NCBI GenBank assembly: GCA_031253335.1
Contig: JAIRWF010000001.1
Coordinates: 1-60,427, forward strand
From: Streptococcaceae bacterium
GTDB taxonomy: Bacteria > Bacillota > Bacilli > Lactobacillales > Streptococcaceae
Reading direction: 5' to 3'
DNA length: 60,427 nucleotides
Below are positions 1 through 8,795 of this stretch, one piece after another. Under the pieces are notes generated by a model. The model saw only the letters and a program-made list of their open reading frames with translations. It was not told where the DNA came from and made no database searches. Position numbers and translations under genes: made by a program. Numbering within the stretch: position 1 is the stretch's first letter; every line of letters starts with the position of its first letter.

Positions 1-106
1 TCCTAATTCTTTTGTCCAAATTGAATTATAAAGGTTCTTTTTTCTTTTGTCTCCTCTCAGATTCCCCGAAATACAGAAAATCTGCCGTTCTCGAGAACCG
101 CAGATT

Positions 107-134
107 ATTTTACACTTAGGTGCTAAATTTTCAA
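107..134 (-). promoter_or_regulatory. Putative promoter for a gene off the left edge
   Basis: Reading leftwards, TTGAAA (129-134) and TAAAAT (107-112) are separated by 16 nt. The predicted start falls in a hairpin at 79-106 with arms AATCTGC and GCAGATT around the inner palindrome GTTCTCGAGAAC. Because the spc operon terminator lies just upstream, this would open a new transcription unit leaving the window. Nothing coding is seen in 1-180. The hairpin could instead be a second terminator, as TTTTCTGTATTT follows it. Confidence 0.4.
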
Positions 135-180
135 AAAGATTATAAAATATGCGGATGTTCCTTTTTATCCATTTCTAACT

Positions 181-206
181 AAAAAACCGTCCGAAGACGA
201 TTTTTT
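181..206 (-). terminator. Intrinsic terminator at the end of rplO
   Basis: On the minus strand an A-run leads into TCGTC, the tetraloop TTCG, then GACGG followed by six T. It overlaps the rplO stop codon. It implies the ribosomal operon ends here, whereas in many Firmicutes secY follows rplO in the same transcript. Confidence 0.75.
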
Positions 207-678
207 ATTTTGCAGCTTTCTCAAACTTTTTGACTTCGACAAGCTCAACAGAGCCGCCAGCTTTTTCGATGGCAGCTTTAGCTGTTTCAGAGATTTTAGC
301 CACTTTGACCTTCAAGTTTTTTGCCTTGAGGTCGCCGTTGCCAAGAATCTTGACACCATCAAGTGTTTGCTTGACGATTTTCGCTTCAACGAGGCTCTCG
401 ACGGTGACTTCGCTACCGTCTTTAAGTTTATTAAGCTGATCAAGATTGACAATCGCATATTCTTTGCGGTTGACATTCAAGAAGCCACGTTTTGGCATCC
501 GGCGAAAGAGCGGTGTTTGTCCCCCTTCAAAGCCAGGACGGACTTTCCCTCCTGAACGCGCCTTTTGACCTTTCTGGCCACGGCCAGATGTTTTACCATT
601 ACCTGATGACGTCCCGCGTCCTACGCGGTTACGTGTCTTGCGAGAGCCTTCGGCTGGGTGTAAATTATTGAGTTCCAT
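205..678 (-). CDS. rplO: 50S ribosomal protein L15
   Basis: L15 of the large subunit, an assembly protein that contacts 23S rRNA. The 157-residue protein begins [14 protein letters not shown], with the glycine/arginine-rich [19 protein letters not shown] segment and the RRMPKRGF motif of the family. It is slightly longer than the usual 146 residues because of a lysine-rich tail ([11 protein letters not shown]). It is the last gene of the operon in the window and its stop lies inside a terminator hairpin. A 71-nt spacer containing the palindrome CTCGCGAG separates it from rpmD. Confidence 0.97.
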   Translation of the reverse strand: MELNNLHPAEGSRKTRNRVGRGTSSGNGKTSGRGQKGQKARSGGKVRPGFEGGQTPLFRRMPKRGFLNVNRKEYAIVNLDQLNKLKDGSEVTVESLVEAKIVKQTLDGVKILGNGDLKAKNLKVKVAKISETAKAAIEKAGGSVELVEVKKFEKAAK

Positions 679-749
679 TTTTTCTCCTTTTGTGCACGAC
701 TCACGCTCGTTGAGAGCTGGAGTTGCTCGCGAGCTCGCCTACACGATGA

Positions 750-1277
750 TTATTTTACCAATTCCAACAAATCTGCTTTTTTAGCAGTAGATGGATATTT
801 GATGCCGTTTGCATCCAAGTATTCTTTGATTTCAGCCACTTTAGAAGCTGTCGTTGGCTTAGCGCCTTTGGCTGCTGCTTTTGGAGCAGCTTTCTCAGCT
901 GGTTTTGCAGCAGATTTAGCGGGTGCCTTCGTTGCAGCGGGCTTCTTTTCTGCAGCTGGTTTTGCAGCAGCAGATTTAGTTGAGGCTTCAGATTTAGTGG
1001 AAGACTTTTTAGCGGGTGCAGCTTTTGCTGTACTTGTAGAAGCTTTGCCTGTTCCCTTCGCAACTTTTGGTGCAGCAGATTTAGCAGCTTTCTTGGGCTC
1101 GCCATCAGTCACAGTGACCAAGTGAGCAATAGATGCAGCCATACCACGCATTGCAGGGGTATCTTCTTTAACCACGAAGCTACCAAGTTTGCCAAGACCG
1201 AGTGCCTTAACTGTCTTGCGTTGTGCAGGAATGCGGGCGATTGGAGATTTTGTCAATGTAATTGTAATTTTAGCCAT
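750..1277 (-). CDS. rpmD: 50S ribosomal protein L30 with long C-terminal extension
   Basis: Residues 1-59 are a complete L30 ([19 protein letters not shown]..., then [13 protein letters not shown] and HLVTVTD). Bacterial L30 normally ends there at about 60 residues, but this frame continues to 175. Residues about 60-143 are a low-complexity Ala/Lys/Pro/Ser linker resembling histone H1 tails. Residues about 144-175 ([17 protein letters not shown] then [10 protein letters not shown]) look like a HeH/SAP helix-extension-helix domain, a family that binds nucleic acid. The frame is open throughout and the gene sits in its normal place between rpsE and rplO. The L30 call is certain; the role of the tail is unknown. 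It could tether L30 to DNA or RNA. Confidence 0.93.
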   Translation of the reverse strand: MAKITITLTKSPIARIPAQRKTVKALGLGKLGSFVVKEDTPAMRGMAASIAHLVTVTDGEPKKAAKSAAPKVAKGTGKASTSTAKAAPAKKSSTKSEASTKSAAAKPAAEKKPAATKAPAKSAAKPAEKAAPKAAAKGAKPTTASKVAEIKEYLDANGIKYPSTAKKADLLELVK

Positions 1278-1294
1278 TTTTCAATTCCCCTCTC

Positions 1295-1813
1295 TTACCC
1301 TAATTCACTCACGTCCACACCGCGGAGAGCGGCAACGTCTTCTGCTTTTTTGAGTTGTTTCAAGCCATCCACTGTGGCGCGAACCACGTTGATTGGAGTA
1401 TTTGAGCCAAGGGATTTTGAAGTAATATCAGCAACCCCTGCAAGTTCCAAGACGGCGCGGACGGCACCACCGGCTGCAACACCGGCACCTTCTACAGCTG
1501 GCTTGAGCAAGATACGTCCACCACCGAAGACACCATTGACTTCGTGCGGAATCGTTGTGCCGACCATAGGGACGGTAATCAAGTTCTTCTTAGCGGCTTC
1601 AATAGCTTTGCGGATAGCTTCAGGAACCTCCTGAGCCTTCCCAGTCCCGAAACCAACGCGGCCCTTACGGTCGCCAACGACAACAAGTGCTGCAAAACGT
1701 AGACGACGTCCACCTTTGACAACTTTCGTGACGCGGTTGATTCCAACGACGCGTTCTTCAAATTCAGATTCCTCGCGCTGACGGCGATTGTTACTACGAT
1801 TATTTTCTGCCAT
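1295..1813 (-). CDS. rpsE: 30S ribosomal protein S5
   Basis: S5 of the small subunit, involved in decoding accuracy and mRNA unwinding at the entry channel. The 172-residue protein shows the family core [20 protein letters not shown], then [15 protein letters not shown] and [18 protein letters not shown]. The N-terminus ([15 protein letters not shown]) is basic, polar and variable as usual. It is 17 nt from rpmD and 15 nt from rplR, so translation of the three is closely spaced. Confidence 0.97.
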   Translation of the reverse strand: MAENNRSNNRRQREESEFEERVVGINRVTKVVKGGRRLRFAALVVVGDRKGRVGFGTGKAQEVPEAIRKAIEAAKKNLITVPMVGTTIPHEVNGVFGGGRILLKPAVEGAGVAAGGAVRAVLELAGVADITSKSLGSNTPINVVRATVDGLKQLKKAEDVAALRGVDVSELG

Positions 1814-1828
1814 GATTATCTCCTCCCT

Positions 1829-2176
1829 TTAGAATTTCAGCCCAGCTTCGCGGGCAGCTTCAGCAAGCGCTTGAACACGCCCGTGATAGAGATAACCACC
1901 GCGGTCGAAGACGACTTCTTCAATCTTCTTAGCTTTAGCGGCTTTGGCAATAGCTTCACCCACCTTTTGAGCTTGCTCAGTCTTTGAGCCAGTCTCTTTG
2001 AGCGATGAAGCGGCAGCGATGGTAACGCCTTTGACGTCATCAATCACTTGTGCGTAGATGTTTGTGTTTGAACGGAAGACGTTGAGACGTGGACGTTCAG
2101 CGGTTCCAGAGAGTGTCCCGCGAACGCGTGTATGGCGTTTCTGACGAGTCACATTTTTGTCTTGTTTTTTGATCAA
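1829..2176 (-). CDS. rplR: 50S ribosomal protein L18
   Basis: L18 binds 5S rRNA and carries it to the 50S subunit. The 115-residue protein starts [20 protein letters not shown] and ends with [23 protein letters not shown], the conserved C-terminal block. Length is normal. It is separated from rplF upstream by an unusual 212-nt gap full of inverted repeats. Confidence 0.96.
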   Translation of the reverse strand: MIKKQDKNVTRQKRHTRVRGTLSGTAERPRLNVFRSNTNIYAQVIDDVKGVTIAAASSLKETGSKTEQAQKVGEAIAKAAKAKKIEEVVFDRGGYLYHGRVQALAEAAREAGLKF

Positions 2177-2211
2177 TGTATTTTCCTCTAATTTTTAGTA
2201 CTCATCGAAAT

Positions 2212-2352
2212 TTCTGACGCTTGTCAGATGGCGCAAGGCTCAATGACCATACGCATATTGATGAGGGGATATTTGTGTAAATGGCTTTTTCGACGAAAGT
2301 GCGAGGTAGGCGTTAAGCCCAACGGGCTGTGCCGACGCCTACTATAGTAGGC
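2212..2352. repeat. Inverted repeats in the rplF-rplR gap
   Basis: The 212-nt gap between rplF and rplR has no ORF. It contains TCTGAC-GCTT-GTCAGA (2213-2228), and a larger nested hairpin in which GTAGGCGT (2306-2313) pairs with ACGCCTAC (2335-2342) around AGCCC (2316-2320) and GGGCT (2324-2328). A third GTAGGCG follows at 2346-2352. These genes are normally a few bases apart. Candidate roles are mRNA processing, attenuation, or remains of a mobile hairpin repeat. Confidence 0.7.
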
Positions 2353-2388
2353 GAGGTAACGACTAACGAAGCAATTTCTAAGAAAAAG

Positions 2389-2925
2389 TTATTTACCGGT
2401 TTTACCTTCTTTGCGGCGAACATACTCCCCAACATAGCGAATACCTTTACCTTTATAAGGCTCTGGTGGACGTTTGCTGCGAACGAACGCTGCGACTTGG
2501 CCAACGGCTTCTTTGCTGTAGCCAGAGACAGTGATTTTCGTGTTGTCTGCAACTTCAAACTTGATGCCTTCTGGTGCTTCGATTTCGTCTTGGTGAGACT
2601 TACCGACGCTGAGGACAAGCTTTGTGCCTTGCATCTGCGCACGATAACCGACACCAATCATTTCAAGTTCTTTCTTGAAACCTTCGCTAACGCCCGTGAC
2701 CATGTTGTGGAAGAGGGCGCGCGTTGTGCCGTGGAGCGCTTTGTTTTCTTTGGAGTCGTCAGGACGCTTGAAGGTGACTTCTGTGTCCTTGACTTCCATT
2801 GTGATTTGTGCTGGGAAAGTACGAGTGAGCTCGCCGCCTTTACCCTTCACTGTGACAACGTTGCCGTCCTGCTTGACTTCGACGCCAGCCGGGATGACAA
2901 CAACTTTGTTACCAATACGTGACAT
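2389..2925 (-). CDS. rplF: 50S ribosomal protein L6
   Basis: L6 lies near the factor-binding site of the 50S subunit. The 178 residues are the normal length. The start [17 protein letters not shown] and the C-terminal [28 protein letters not shown], the rRNA-binding signature, are conserved. It has long gaps on both sides (222 nt to rpsH, 212 nt to rplR), which is unusual inside an spc operon. Confidence 0.97.
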   Translation of the reverse strand: MSRIGNKVVVIPAGVEVKQDGNVVTVKGKGGELTRTFPAQITMEVKDTEVTFKRPDDSKENKALHGTTRALFHNMVTGVSEGFKKELEMIGVGYRAQMQGTKLVLSVGKSHQDEIEAPEGIKFEVADNTKITVSGYSKEAVGQVAAFVRSKRPPEPYKGKGIRYVGEYVRRKEGKTGK

Positions 2926-3147
2926 GATATTTTCCTTTACTTAAATTGTCGGGTCTTGAGCCCGTTTTCAGTGGGTTTTGGAGTAGTGCGGTTGTAAGGC
3001 GCTGAAGCGCCGATAGCCATACTCTATTAGGCACGACGTGCAGCTCGCAGACTGCTATTTATCAAGTCGCTTTGAACTGCGTTCAAAGTCAATAAACAAC
3101 TTGATGCGCTACAGCCGACTCACAAATCGCACGTCTTTGCACCTTGA
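2926..3147. repeat. Hairpin-rich spacer between rpsH and rplF
   Basis: A 222-nt gap without an ORF. It carries GGCGC-TGAA-GCGCC near 3000 and a nested structure near 3059-3103 in which ATCAAGT pairs with ACTTGAT around CTTTGAAC and GTTCAAAG. The loops resemble those of hairpins in other gaps of this operon. Confidence 0.65.
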
Positions 3148-3546
3148 TTACCAAATATAGGCAATGACTTCGCCGCCGACGTTTTTCTGACGGGCCACTT
3201 TGTCCGTCACAACACCTTCTGACGTCGAGATAATTGCTGTGCCCAAGCCATTCAAGACCTTTGGCACATCCTCAGACTTCGCGTAAACACGAAGACCAGG
3301 TTTTGAAATGCGCTTCAAGTTTGTAATAACTTTTTCGCCGTTCTTCCCATACTTTAGGAAAACGCGAATGAGGCCTTGTTTGTTGTCGTCAACGTATTCC
3401 ACGTCTTTGACATAGCCTTCAGCTTTCAAGATTTCAGCGATTTCATGTTTCATTTTTGATGCAGGTGCTTCCACAACATCGAAGCGACGCATGTTTGCGT
3501 TACGGATGCGTGTCAGGAAATCTGCGATTGGATCGGTCATAACCAT
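3148..3546 (-). CDS. rpsH: 30S ribosomal protein S8
   Basis: S8 is a primary 16S rRNA binder in the central domain and in some bacteria a translational repressor of the spc operon. The 132-residue protein starts [18 protein letters not shown] and ends [26 protein letters not shown], both diagnostic. Length is normal. Whether S8 autoregulates here cannot be told from the sequence. Confidence 0.97.
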   Translation of the reverse strand: MVMTDPIADFLTRIRNANMRRFDVVEAPASKMKHEIAEILKAEGYVKDVEYVDDNKQGLIRVFLKYGKNGEKVITNLKRISKPGLRVYAKSEDVPKVLNGLGTAIISTSEGVVTDKVARQKNVGGEVIAYIW

Positions 3547-3699
3547 TATAAATTCTCTCTTTCTTTTGGCGGTTTGGGTGAATGCCCACCTACCGAAAAT
3601 AATTGCGAACTTCTAGCGAAGTTCGAGAAGTGTCCAACGCTTGCTAAGCTCACGTTGGAGTAGCTCATCTGCTGGCACTAAAGTGCCTAACAGCTGAGC
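3547..3699. repeat. Hairpin-rich spacer between rpsN and rpsH
   Basis: A 153-nt gap with three inverted repeats: CGAACTTC-TAGC-GAAGTTCG, TCCAACG paired with CGTTGGA over 12 nt, and AGCTCA...TGAGCT enclosing GGCAC-TAAA-GTGCC. No ORF is seen. Confidence 0.65.
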
Positions 3700-3885
3700 T
3701 CACCAACTTGCTTTTTTCACACCAGGCAACTGTCCCTTATAAGCCAACTCGCGCAAGCAAATGCGGCAAAGTTTGAACTTACGATAGACACTGTGTGGAC
3801 GGCCACAACGCTCGCAACGAGTGTAGGCCTGTGTTGAATATTTTGCTTTACGATGGTTCTTGTTGACCATTGATGTTTTAGCCAT
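3700..3885 (-). CDS. rpsN: 30S ribosomal protein S14, zinc-binding type
   Basis: S14 belongs to the 3' domain of 16S rRNA in the 30S head. At 61 residues this is the short zinc-ribbon form, with the four cysteines in [20 protein letters not shown]. The ending [14 protein letters not shown] is typical. This form is often called RpsZ or S14 type Z. It lies 21 nt downstream of rplE. Confidence 0.96.
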   Translation of the reverse strand: MAKTSMVNKNHRKAKYSTQAYTRCERCGRPHSVYRKFKLCRICLRELAYKGQLPGVKKASW

Positions 3886-3906
3886 AATAAATTTTCCCTC
3901 TCACTC

Positions 3907-4449
3907 TTATTTTGCGAACGGCATGCCCATTTGAGCAAGCAATTCATGTGCTTCTTCGTCGTTCTTAGCTGTGGTAACAATGACCACGTCAAGCCCGCGA
4001 ACTTTATCGACATCATCATAAGTGATTTCTGGGAAAATCAACTGCTCACGCACGCCCAATGTGTAATTCCCGCGGCCGTCAAACGCTTTGTTTGATACCC
4101 CATGGAAGTCACGGACACGTGGCAAGCTGACGCTGACCAATTTATCCAAGAATTCGTACATGCGTTCACCACGCAAAGTCACCTTTGCACCGATAGACAT
4201 GCCTTCACGCAAACGGAATGCGGCAATAGATTTCTTAGCTTTTGTCACAAGTGGTTTTTGACCTGAGATCAAAGCCAACTCTTCTACAGCCTTATCCAAA
4301 TTCTTGGAATTGTTGACTGCATCGCCAACACCCATGTTCAACACAATCTTGTCGACCTTTGGCACTGCCATCACTGTCGTGTAACCGAACTTCTCAGTCA
4401 GAGCAGGCACGACTTCAGACGTATATTTTTCTTTTAAACGATTTGTCAT
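3907..4449 (-). CDS. rplE: 50S ribosomal protein L5
   Basis: L5 anchors 5S rRNA and contacts tRNA in the P site. The 180 residues are standard. Visible blocks are [37 protein letters not shown], and [11 protein letters not shown] towards the C-terminus. It follows rplX after 14 nt. Confidence 0.97.
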   Translation of the reverse strand: MTNRLKEKYTSEVVPALTEKFGYTTVMAVPKVDKIVLNMGVGDAVNNSKNLDKAVEELALISGQKPLVTKAKKSIAAFRLREGMSIGAKVTLRGERMYEFLDKLVSVSLPRVRDFHGVSNKAFDGRGNYTLGVREQLIFPEITYDDVDKVRGLDVVIVTTAKNDEEAHELLAQMGMPFAK

Positions 4450-4463
4450 TTTCTACTCCTTCC

Positions 4464-4763
4464 TTAGTCCAGTTTCACGCCCTTGACGTAGCGCACTTTT
4501 TTGCCATCTTCAAATTCATACTTCACGCGCCCTGCAACGCCGTCTTTATTGACAACTTGCACGTTGGACACATCAATCGGCATTGCGATTTCAACAATTG
4601 CGCCGTTTGGATTTTCAGAATTTGGTTTCTGGTGCTTCTTCGCGATGTTCACGCCTTCCACAACCACTTTATTTACTTTTGGTAACGCTTTGATAACGGT
4701 CCCAGTCACGCCGCGGTCTTTCCCCGCGATGACTTTGACTTTATCTCCAGATTTTACAAACAT
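4464..4763 (-). CDS. rplX: 50S ribosomal protein L24
   Basis: L24 initiates 50S assembly near the exit tunnel. The 99-residue protein begins with a KOW-type segment ([21 protein letters not shown]) and contains [13 protein letters not shown]. It is separated from rplN by 262 nt containing palindromes and a copy of a dispersed repeat, although these genes are usually adjacent. Confidence 0.96.
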   Translation of the reverse strand: MFVKSGDKVKVIAGKDRGVTGTVIKALPKVNKVVVEGVNIAKKHQKPNSENPNGAIVEIAMPIDVSNVQVVNKDGVAGRVKYEFEDGKKVRYVKGVKLD

Positions 4764-4800
4764 TTAAGAATGTTTCCTTTCTTCTTACGCCCTCTTGGGC

Positions 4801-4861
4801 ACCCCATCAAATTTTATCAAATTTGACAGGGGACTATTTCGACGCTGTCAAATTTGACAGC
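4801..4861. repeat. Two palindromes of the GTCAAATTTGAC family
   Basis: At 4801-4832 CCCC and GGGG flank TCAAATTT-TATC-AAATTTGA, a strong hairpin. At 4844-4861 lies the perfect 18-bp palindrome GCTGTCAAATTTGACAGC. The core GTCAAATTTGAC also occurs in rpoB, pepO and murE in this window. Confidence 0.85.
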
Positions 4862-4944
4862 AATCTAATTTTGCATTTTTATGTGTTTAAAGCATCTTAA
4901 GCTGTAATTCTCGCCATTTTAACGGCTTAGAACCACAGGTATTA

Positions 4945-5025
4945 GTTCCTTAAAGCACCTCTGGGAACAAAAATCTTGACGCTTTAGCAACTTAGATTTT
5001 TGATTCTTTGCGAAGCAAAGTCCCT
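4945..5025. repeat. Single copy of a dispersed hairpin repeat after rplN
   Basis: The stretch after the rplN stop closely resembles the 49-bp unit repeated five times at 7695-7939: a GCTTTAGC core, the ACTTAGATTTT block, then CTTTGC-GAA-GCAAAG. The last bases of rplN (AGCACCTCTGG) also recur at about 4954-4964, so the element may have duplicated the end of rplN. Confidence 0.7.
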
Positions 5026-5394
5026 TTACAGCACCTCTGGTGCGAGCGACACAATCTTCATGAAGTTTCCTTCACGGAGTTCACGTGCGACAGGCCCAAA
5101 GATACGCGTGCCACGTGGTGTCTTATCGTCACGAATCAAGACAGCAGCATTTTCGTCAAATTTGATATAGCTTCCATCAGCGCGCTTGGCACCTTTTTTC
5201 GTACGAACGATGACCGCCTTGACAACCTCGCCCTTTTTCACACCACCACCAGGTTGTGCAGATTTAACTGTTGCGACAATGATATCTCCAATCCCCGCGA
5301 ACTTACGCTTCGAGCCACCCAGGACACGAATCGTCAAGATTTCACGAGCGCCAGAGTTATCCGCAACTTTCAAGCGTGTTTCATTTTGAATCAT
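5026..5394 (-). CDS. rplN: 50S ribosomal protein L14
   Basis: L14 forms part of the inter-subunit bridge and the RsfS docking surface. The 122 residues are exactly typical: [34 protein letters not shown] and the end SLAPEVL. RsfS, its anti-association partner, is encoded elsewhere in the window at 40212-40568. A partial palindrome (GTCAAATTTGAT) lies inside at 5155-5166. Confidence 0.97.
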   Translation of the reverse strand: MIQNETRLKVADNSGAREILTIRVLGGSKRKFAGIGDIIVATVKSAQPGGGVKKGEVVKAVIVRTKKGAKRADGSYIKFDENAAVLIRDDKTPRGTRIFGPVARELREGNFMKIVSLAPEVL

Positions 5395-5411
5395 TTTCGA
5401 TAACTCCTTTC

Positions 5412-5672
5412 TTAGATAATCACAGCCTCTTCGACGATTTCAATCAGACGGAAATGCTTATCCTTAGACAAAGGACGCGTCTCCATAATCCGGACAATAT
5501 CGCCCGTCTTCGCCTTGTTTTCCTCATCGTGAGCTTTATACTTCTTTGAATAGTTGATACGCTTACCATAGACAGGGTGGTTACGCTTCGTTTCAACGAC
5601 AACTGTAATGGTTTTATCCATCTTGTCTGAAACCACGCGGCCTTGATAAACTTTACGTTGTTTACGTTCCAT
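5412..5672 (-). CDS. rpsQ: 30S ribosomal protein S17
   Basis: S17 is a primary binder of the 16S 5' domain. The 86-residue protein shows [19 protein letters not shown] and [27 protein letters not shown], both family signatures. It is 15 nt from rpmC and 17 nt from rplN. Confidence 0.97.
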   Translation of the reverse strand: MERKQRKVYQGRVVSDKMDKTITVVVETKRNHPVYGKRINYSKKYKAHDEENKAKTGDIVRIMETRPLSKDKHFRLIEIVEEAVII

Positions 5673-5687
5673 TTTTCAATCCCCTTT

Positions 5688-5900
5688 CTATGCTTTCGCT
5701 TTTTCAGCCTGCACCGTTTTCACACGGGCAATCGACTTCTTCACTTCGTCTAACTTATGCGTATTCTCCAGACGACCAGCAGCCGCTTGGAAACGCAAAT
5801 CAAACAATTCTTTCTTCAATGCTGCTTCACGCGTCTCAAGCTCTTCAGCTGAGAGCCCACGTAAATCAGACAAGAGAGATTTTACTTCTGTGAGTTTCAT
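5688..5900 (-). CDS. rpmC: 50S ribosomal protein L29
   Basis: L29 lies beside the exit tunnel and helps dock nascent-chain factors. The 70-residue protein is a helical hairpin ([21 protein letters not shown]... and [23 protein letters not shown]). Its start abuts the rplP stop at 5900, consistent with translational coupling. Confidence 0.95.
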   Translation of the reverse strand: MKLTEVKSLLSDLRGLSAEELETREAALKKELFDLRFQAAAGRLENTHKLDEVKKSIARVKTVQAEKAKA

Positions 5901-6313
5901 TAGGCCTCACCTCTCTTTACAAATTTAGCTTGAACTGGCAATTTATGCATTGCAAGGCGCAACGCTTCACGCGCCACCTCTTCAGGCACGCCAGCAATTT
6001 CAAACATGACTTTCCCACGCTTCACAGGCGCAACCCAACCAACAGGTGCACCCTTACCAGAACCTTGACGCACACCAATACCTTTGGTGGTGTAAGACTT
6101 GTGAGGGAAAATCTTAATCCAGACCTGGCCATCACGCTTCATGTAGCGCGTCATGGCGATACGGGCCGCCTCAATCTGACGGTTCGTAATCCAGGAAGCA
6201 GTCATAGCCTGCAATCCATACTCACCAAAAGCAACTTCCTTGCCGCCTTTGGCTTCACCGCGCATCTTCCCACGGAATTCGCGACGGTGTTTTACACGTT
6301 TAGGAACTAACAT
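5900..6313 (-). CDS. rplP: 50S ribosomal protein L16
   Basis: L16 supports A-site tRNA accommodation. The 137 residues include [19 protein letters not shown], the [15 protein letters not shown] region and [21 protein letters not shown]. It overlaps rpsC and rpmC by single bases, giving a tight rpsC-rplP-rpmC cluster in contrast to the loose second half of the operon. Confidence 0.97.
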   Translation of the reverse strand: MLVPKRVKHRREFRGKMRGEAKGGKEVAFGEYGLQAMTASWITNRQIEAARIAMTRYMKRDGQVWIKIFPHKSYTTKGIGVRQGSGKGAPVGWVAPVKRGKVMFEIAGVPEEVAREALRLAMHKLPVQAKFVKRGEA

Positions 6314-6972
6314 TATTCGGCTCCTTTCTGCGTATTTTCGCCCTTAGTTGGAAGGATTTCGCCTTTGTAAATCCAGACTTTCACGCCCAATTTACCATAA
6401 GTCGTATGCGCTTCGTCCCAAGAGTAATCAATATCTGCACGCAATGTATGAAGTGGCACAGTGCCTTCGCTATAGCCTTCTGTACGGGCAATATCTGCAC
6501 CGTTCAAACGACCTGCGACCTGAGTTTTAATCCCCTTCGCACCTGCACGCATTGCACGTTGGATAGCCTGCTTTTGCGCACGGCGGAAAGCAATACGTGC
6601 TTCGAGCTGTTTTGCAATCCCGTCACCCACCAAGTGAGCATCCAAATCAGGCTTTTTGATTTCTACAATGTTGATGTGTACCTGTTTGCCAGTCATTTTG
6701 TTAAGATCAGCACGGATTGCATCAATCGTTGCGCCAGACTTCCCAATGACCATCCCAGGCTTTGCCGTATGGATTGTCACAATAACTTTGCTCACGGCAC
6801 GCTCAATCTCAATCTGAGAAATCGCACCATCGACCAACTTCTCATTCACAAACTTGCGAATCGCGAGGTCTTCATGCACATAGTCAGCATATTCTTTTTC
6901 AGCATACCATTTGGCATCCCAATCACGGATGATGCCGACACGCATACCTATCGGATGTACTTTTTGTCCCAT
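6313..6972 (-). CDS. rpsC: 30S ribosomal protein S3
   Basis: S3 lines the mRNA entry tunnel. The start was set at [18 protein letters not shown] (219 residues, the usual length), although the frame is open 28 codons further upstream over rplV. A GGAGGATATC ribosome site precedes this ATG. The KH domain with [16 protein letters not shown] is clear. Confidence 0.96.
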   Translation of the reverse strand: MGQKVHPIGMRVGIIRDWDAKWYAEKEYADYVHEDLAIRKFVNEKLVDGAISQIEIERAVSKVIVTIHTAKPGMVIGKSGATIDAIRADLNKMTGKQVHINIVEIKKPDLDAHLVGDGIAKQLEARIAFRRAQKQAIQRAMRAGAKGIKTQVAGRLNGADIARTEGYSEGTVPLHTLRADIDYSWDEAHTTYGKLGVKVWIYKGEILPTKGENTQKGAE

Positions 6973-6982
6973 GATATCCTCC

Positions 6983-7330
6983 TTATTCTTTCTCTGCAAC
7001 GACCACAGTGATGTGGGTTGTCCGTTTGTTAATTGGTGAAGCCGAACCTTTCGCACGTGGGCGGAAACGTTTCATCGTAGGCCCCTCATTAGCGAATGTC
7101 TCAGACACAATCAAGTCTGCGCGTTCCAAGCCGAAGTTGTTTTCGGCGTTGGCAATCGCTGAGTTCAAGACTTTCTCTACTTCGTGAGCAGCGGAAGTCG
7201 GTGTAAATTTAAGGATTGCAATCGCGTCAGCTACTTGCTTCCCGCGAATCATATCCAGTACCAGACGAGTCTTTCTAGGAGAGACACGCACGGTACGAGC
7301 CAATGCTTTAGCTGATGTAATATCTGCCAT
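6983..7330 (-). CDS. rplV: 50S ribosomal protein L22
   Basis: L22 lines the exit tunnel and its hairpin loop affects macrolide susceptibility and stalling peptides. The 115-residue protein starts [22 protein letters not shown] and has the loop [21 protein letters not shown]. Spacing is 10 nt to rpsC and 15 nt to rpsS. Confidence 0.97.
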   Translation of the reverse strand: MADITSAKALARTVRVSPRKTRLVLDMIRGKQVADAIAILKFTPTSAAHEVEKVLNSAIANAENNFGLERADLIVSETFANEGPTMKRFRPRAKGSASPINKRTTHITVVVAEKE

Positions 7331-7345
7331 AATCTTCTCCTTCTA

Positions 7346-7621
7346 TTATTTCGTCTTCTTATCGTCGCCAGAGTGACCACGGAAAGTACGTGTTGGTGCA
7401 AATTCGCCCAACTTGTGACCCACCATATCCTCTTGGATATAAACGGGTACATGCTTTCTGCCATCATATACAGCAATCGTATAGCCTACAAAGCTTGGGA
7501 AAATCGTCGAACGACGTGACCAAGTCTTGATGACTGTCTTCTTTTCATTATCGGCTTGCGCCTCGACCTTTTTCATCAAATGTTCATCGACGAAAGGGCC
7601 TTTTTTCAGGGAACGTCCCAT
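7346..7621 (-). CDS. rpsS: 30S ribosomal protein S19
   Basis: S19 lies in the 30S head next to S13. The 91 residues begin [20 protein letters not shown] and include [21 protein letters not shown], with the end [16 protein letters not shown] typical. It is separated from rplB by a 321-nt gap carrying five tandem 49-bp repeats. Confidence 0.97.
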   Translation of the reverse strand: MGRSLKKGPFVDEHLMKKVEAQADNEKKTVIKTWSRRSTIFPSFVGYTIAVYDGRKHVPVYIQEDMVGHKLGEFAPTRTFRGHSGDDKKTK

Positions 7622-7694
7622 TTCTTAAATACCTTTTCCTTTAATATAATAACCACAGCCGCTACCAGGGCGGAGTTGGCGGGGACTGAAAATC

Positions 7695-7939
7695 TTGTTG
7701 CTTTAGCAACTTAGATTTTCAGTTCTTTGTGAAACAAAGTTCCTTGTTGCTTTAGCAACTTAGATTTTCAGTTCTTTGTGAAACAAAGCTCCTTGTTGCT
7801 TTAGTAACTTAGATTTTCAGTTCTTTGTGAAACAAAGTTCCTTGTTGCTTTAGCAACTTAGATTTTCAGTTCTTTGTGAAACAAAGTTCCTTGTTGCTTT
7901 AGCAACTTAGATTTTCAGTTCTTTGTGAAACAAAGCTCC
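7695..7939. repeat. Five tandem 49-bp repeats between rplB and rpsS
   Basis: The 321-nt gap has no ORF. Copies start at 7695, 7744, 7793, 7842 and 7891, each 49 bp and nearly identical (differences such as GCTTTAGC/GCTTTAGT and AAAGTTCC/AAAGCTCC). Each unit has two hairpins: GTTGC-TTTA-GCAAC and CTTTGT-GAA-ACAAAG. The fifth copy ends where the rplB stop begins (7943). A diverged single copy lies after rplN. The rest of the gap (7622-7694) shows only the rpsS ribosome-binding side and GC-rich sequence. Confidence 0.9.
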
Positions 7940-7942
7940 TTG

Positions 7943-8779
7943 TTATCGTTTATCGTTAATACGCTGGATAATCAACTTCTCAGATGATTTCTTACGATTA
8001 CGCGTCTTGAGACCAAGCGCTGGCTTGCCCCAAGGCGTCATAGGCGACTTGCGACCAACTGGTTGACGACCTTCACCACCACCGTGTGGGTGATCGTTCG
8101 GGTTCATGACGCTACCACGTACAGTCGGACGAATGCCCAAGTAACGTGTACGACCCGCTTTACCAAGATGAATCAAGCTGTGTTGCCCATTGCCGACCGT
8201 ACCAATCGTCGCGCGACAAGTGCCAAGAATCATACGTGTTTCACCTGATTGCAAACGAACGAGGACATATTTGCCTTCGCTACCCAACACCTGAGCCGAA
8301 GCACCAGCGGAGCGGACAAGCTGTCCTCCGTGGCCAGGGTTCAGTTCAATGTTGTGAATCACTGTACCAGCAGGGATGTTTGCGAGAGGCAACGCATTCC
8401 CCGTCTTGATATCTGCTTCAGGACCAGAGACAATGATTTGTCCCACTTCAAGTCCTTCCGGTGCGATGATGTAAGCTTTCACACCATCTTTGTAGATGAC
8501 AAGCGCAATGTTTGCGGAACGATTTGGATCGTATTCAATAGAAGCAATGCGGCCTTCCACGTCATCATGTTGACGTTTGAAATCAATCATACGGTATTTT
8601 TTCTTCACACCGCCACCTTGATGACGGACTGTGATTTTACCTTGATTGTTACGGCCAGCCTTTGACTTCAATGGCGCAAGCAAGCTCTTTTCAGGAGTGC
8701 TTGTCGTGATTTCAGCGTAATCTGAACTAGTCATATTACGACGACCATTGGTGGTCGGTTTGTAAACTTTAATACCCAC
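7943..8779 (-). CDS. rplB: 50S ribosomal protein L2
   Basis: L2 is essential for subunit joining and peptidyl transfer. The 278 residues include [21 protein letters not shown], the RNA-binding [16 protein letters not shown], and the catalytic-core loop [17 protein letters not shown] with its conserved histidine. Its 3' end abuts a tandem repeat array. Confidence 0.98.
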   Translation of the reverse strand: MGIKVYKPTTNGRRNMTSSDYAEITTSTPEKSLLAPLKSKAGRNNQGKITVRHQGGGVKKKYRMIDFKRQHDDVEGRIASIEYDPNRSANIALVIYKDGVKAYIIAPEGLEVGQIIVSGPEADIKTGNALPLANIPAGTVIHNIELNPGHGGQLVRSAGASAQVLGSEGKYVLVRLQSGETRMILGTCRATIGTVGNGQHSLIHLGKAGRTRYLGIRPTVRGSVMNPNDHPHGGGEGRQPVGRKSPMTPWGKPALGLKTRNRKKSSEKLIIQRINDKR

Positions 8780-8795
8780 GAGTTACTCTCCTTTC

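Noticed and set aside
755-1105. Gln/Leu-rich ORF inside rpmD
   Set aside because: An off-frame reading of the Ala/Lys tail. The L30 frame explains the region.
2313-2922. Long plus-strand ORF opposite rplF
   Set aside because: Composition and position show it is a mirror of the highly conserved rplF frame; no family resemblance.
6973-7056. 28-residue N-terminal extension of S3
   Set aside because: It overlaps rplV, and the conserved S3 start MGQKVHPIG has a ribosome site at 6972.
7695-7939. CRISPR-like array between rplB and rpsS
   Set aside because: The 49-bp units are contiguous with no unique spacers and no cas genes are in the window, so this is a plain tandem repeat.
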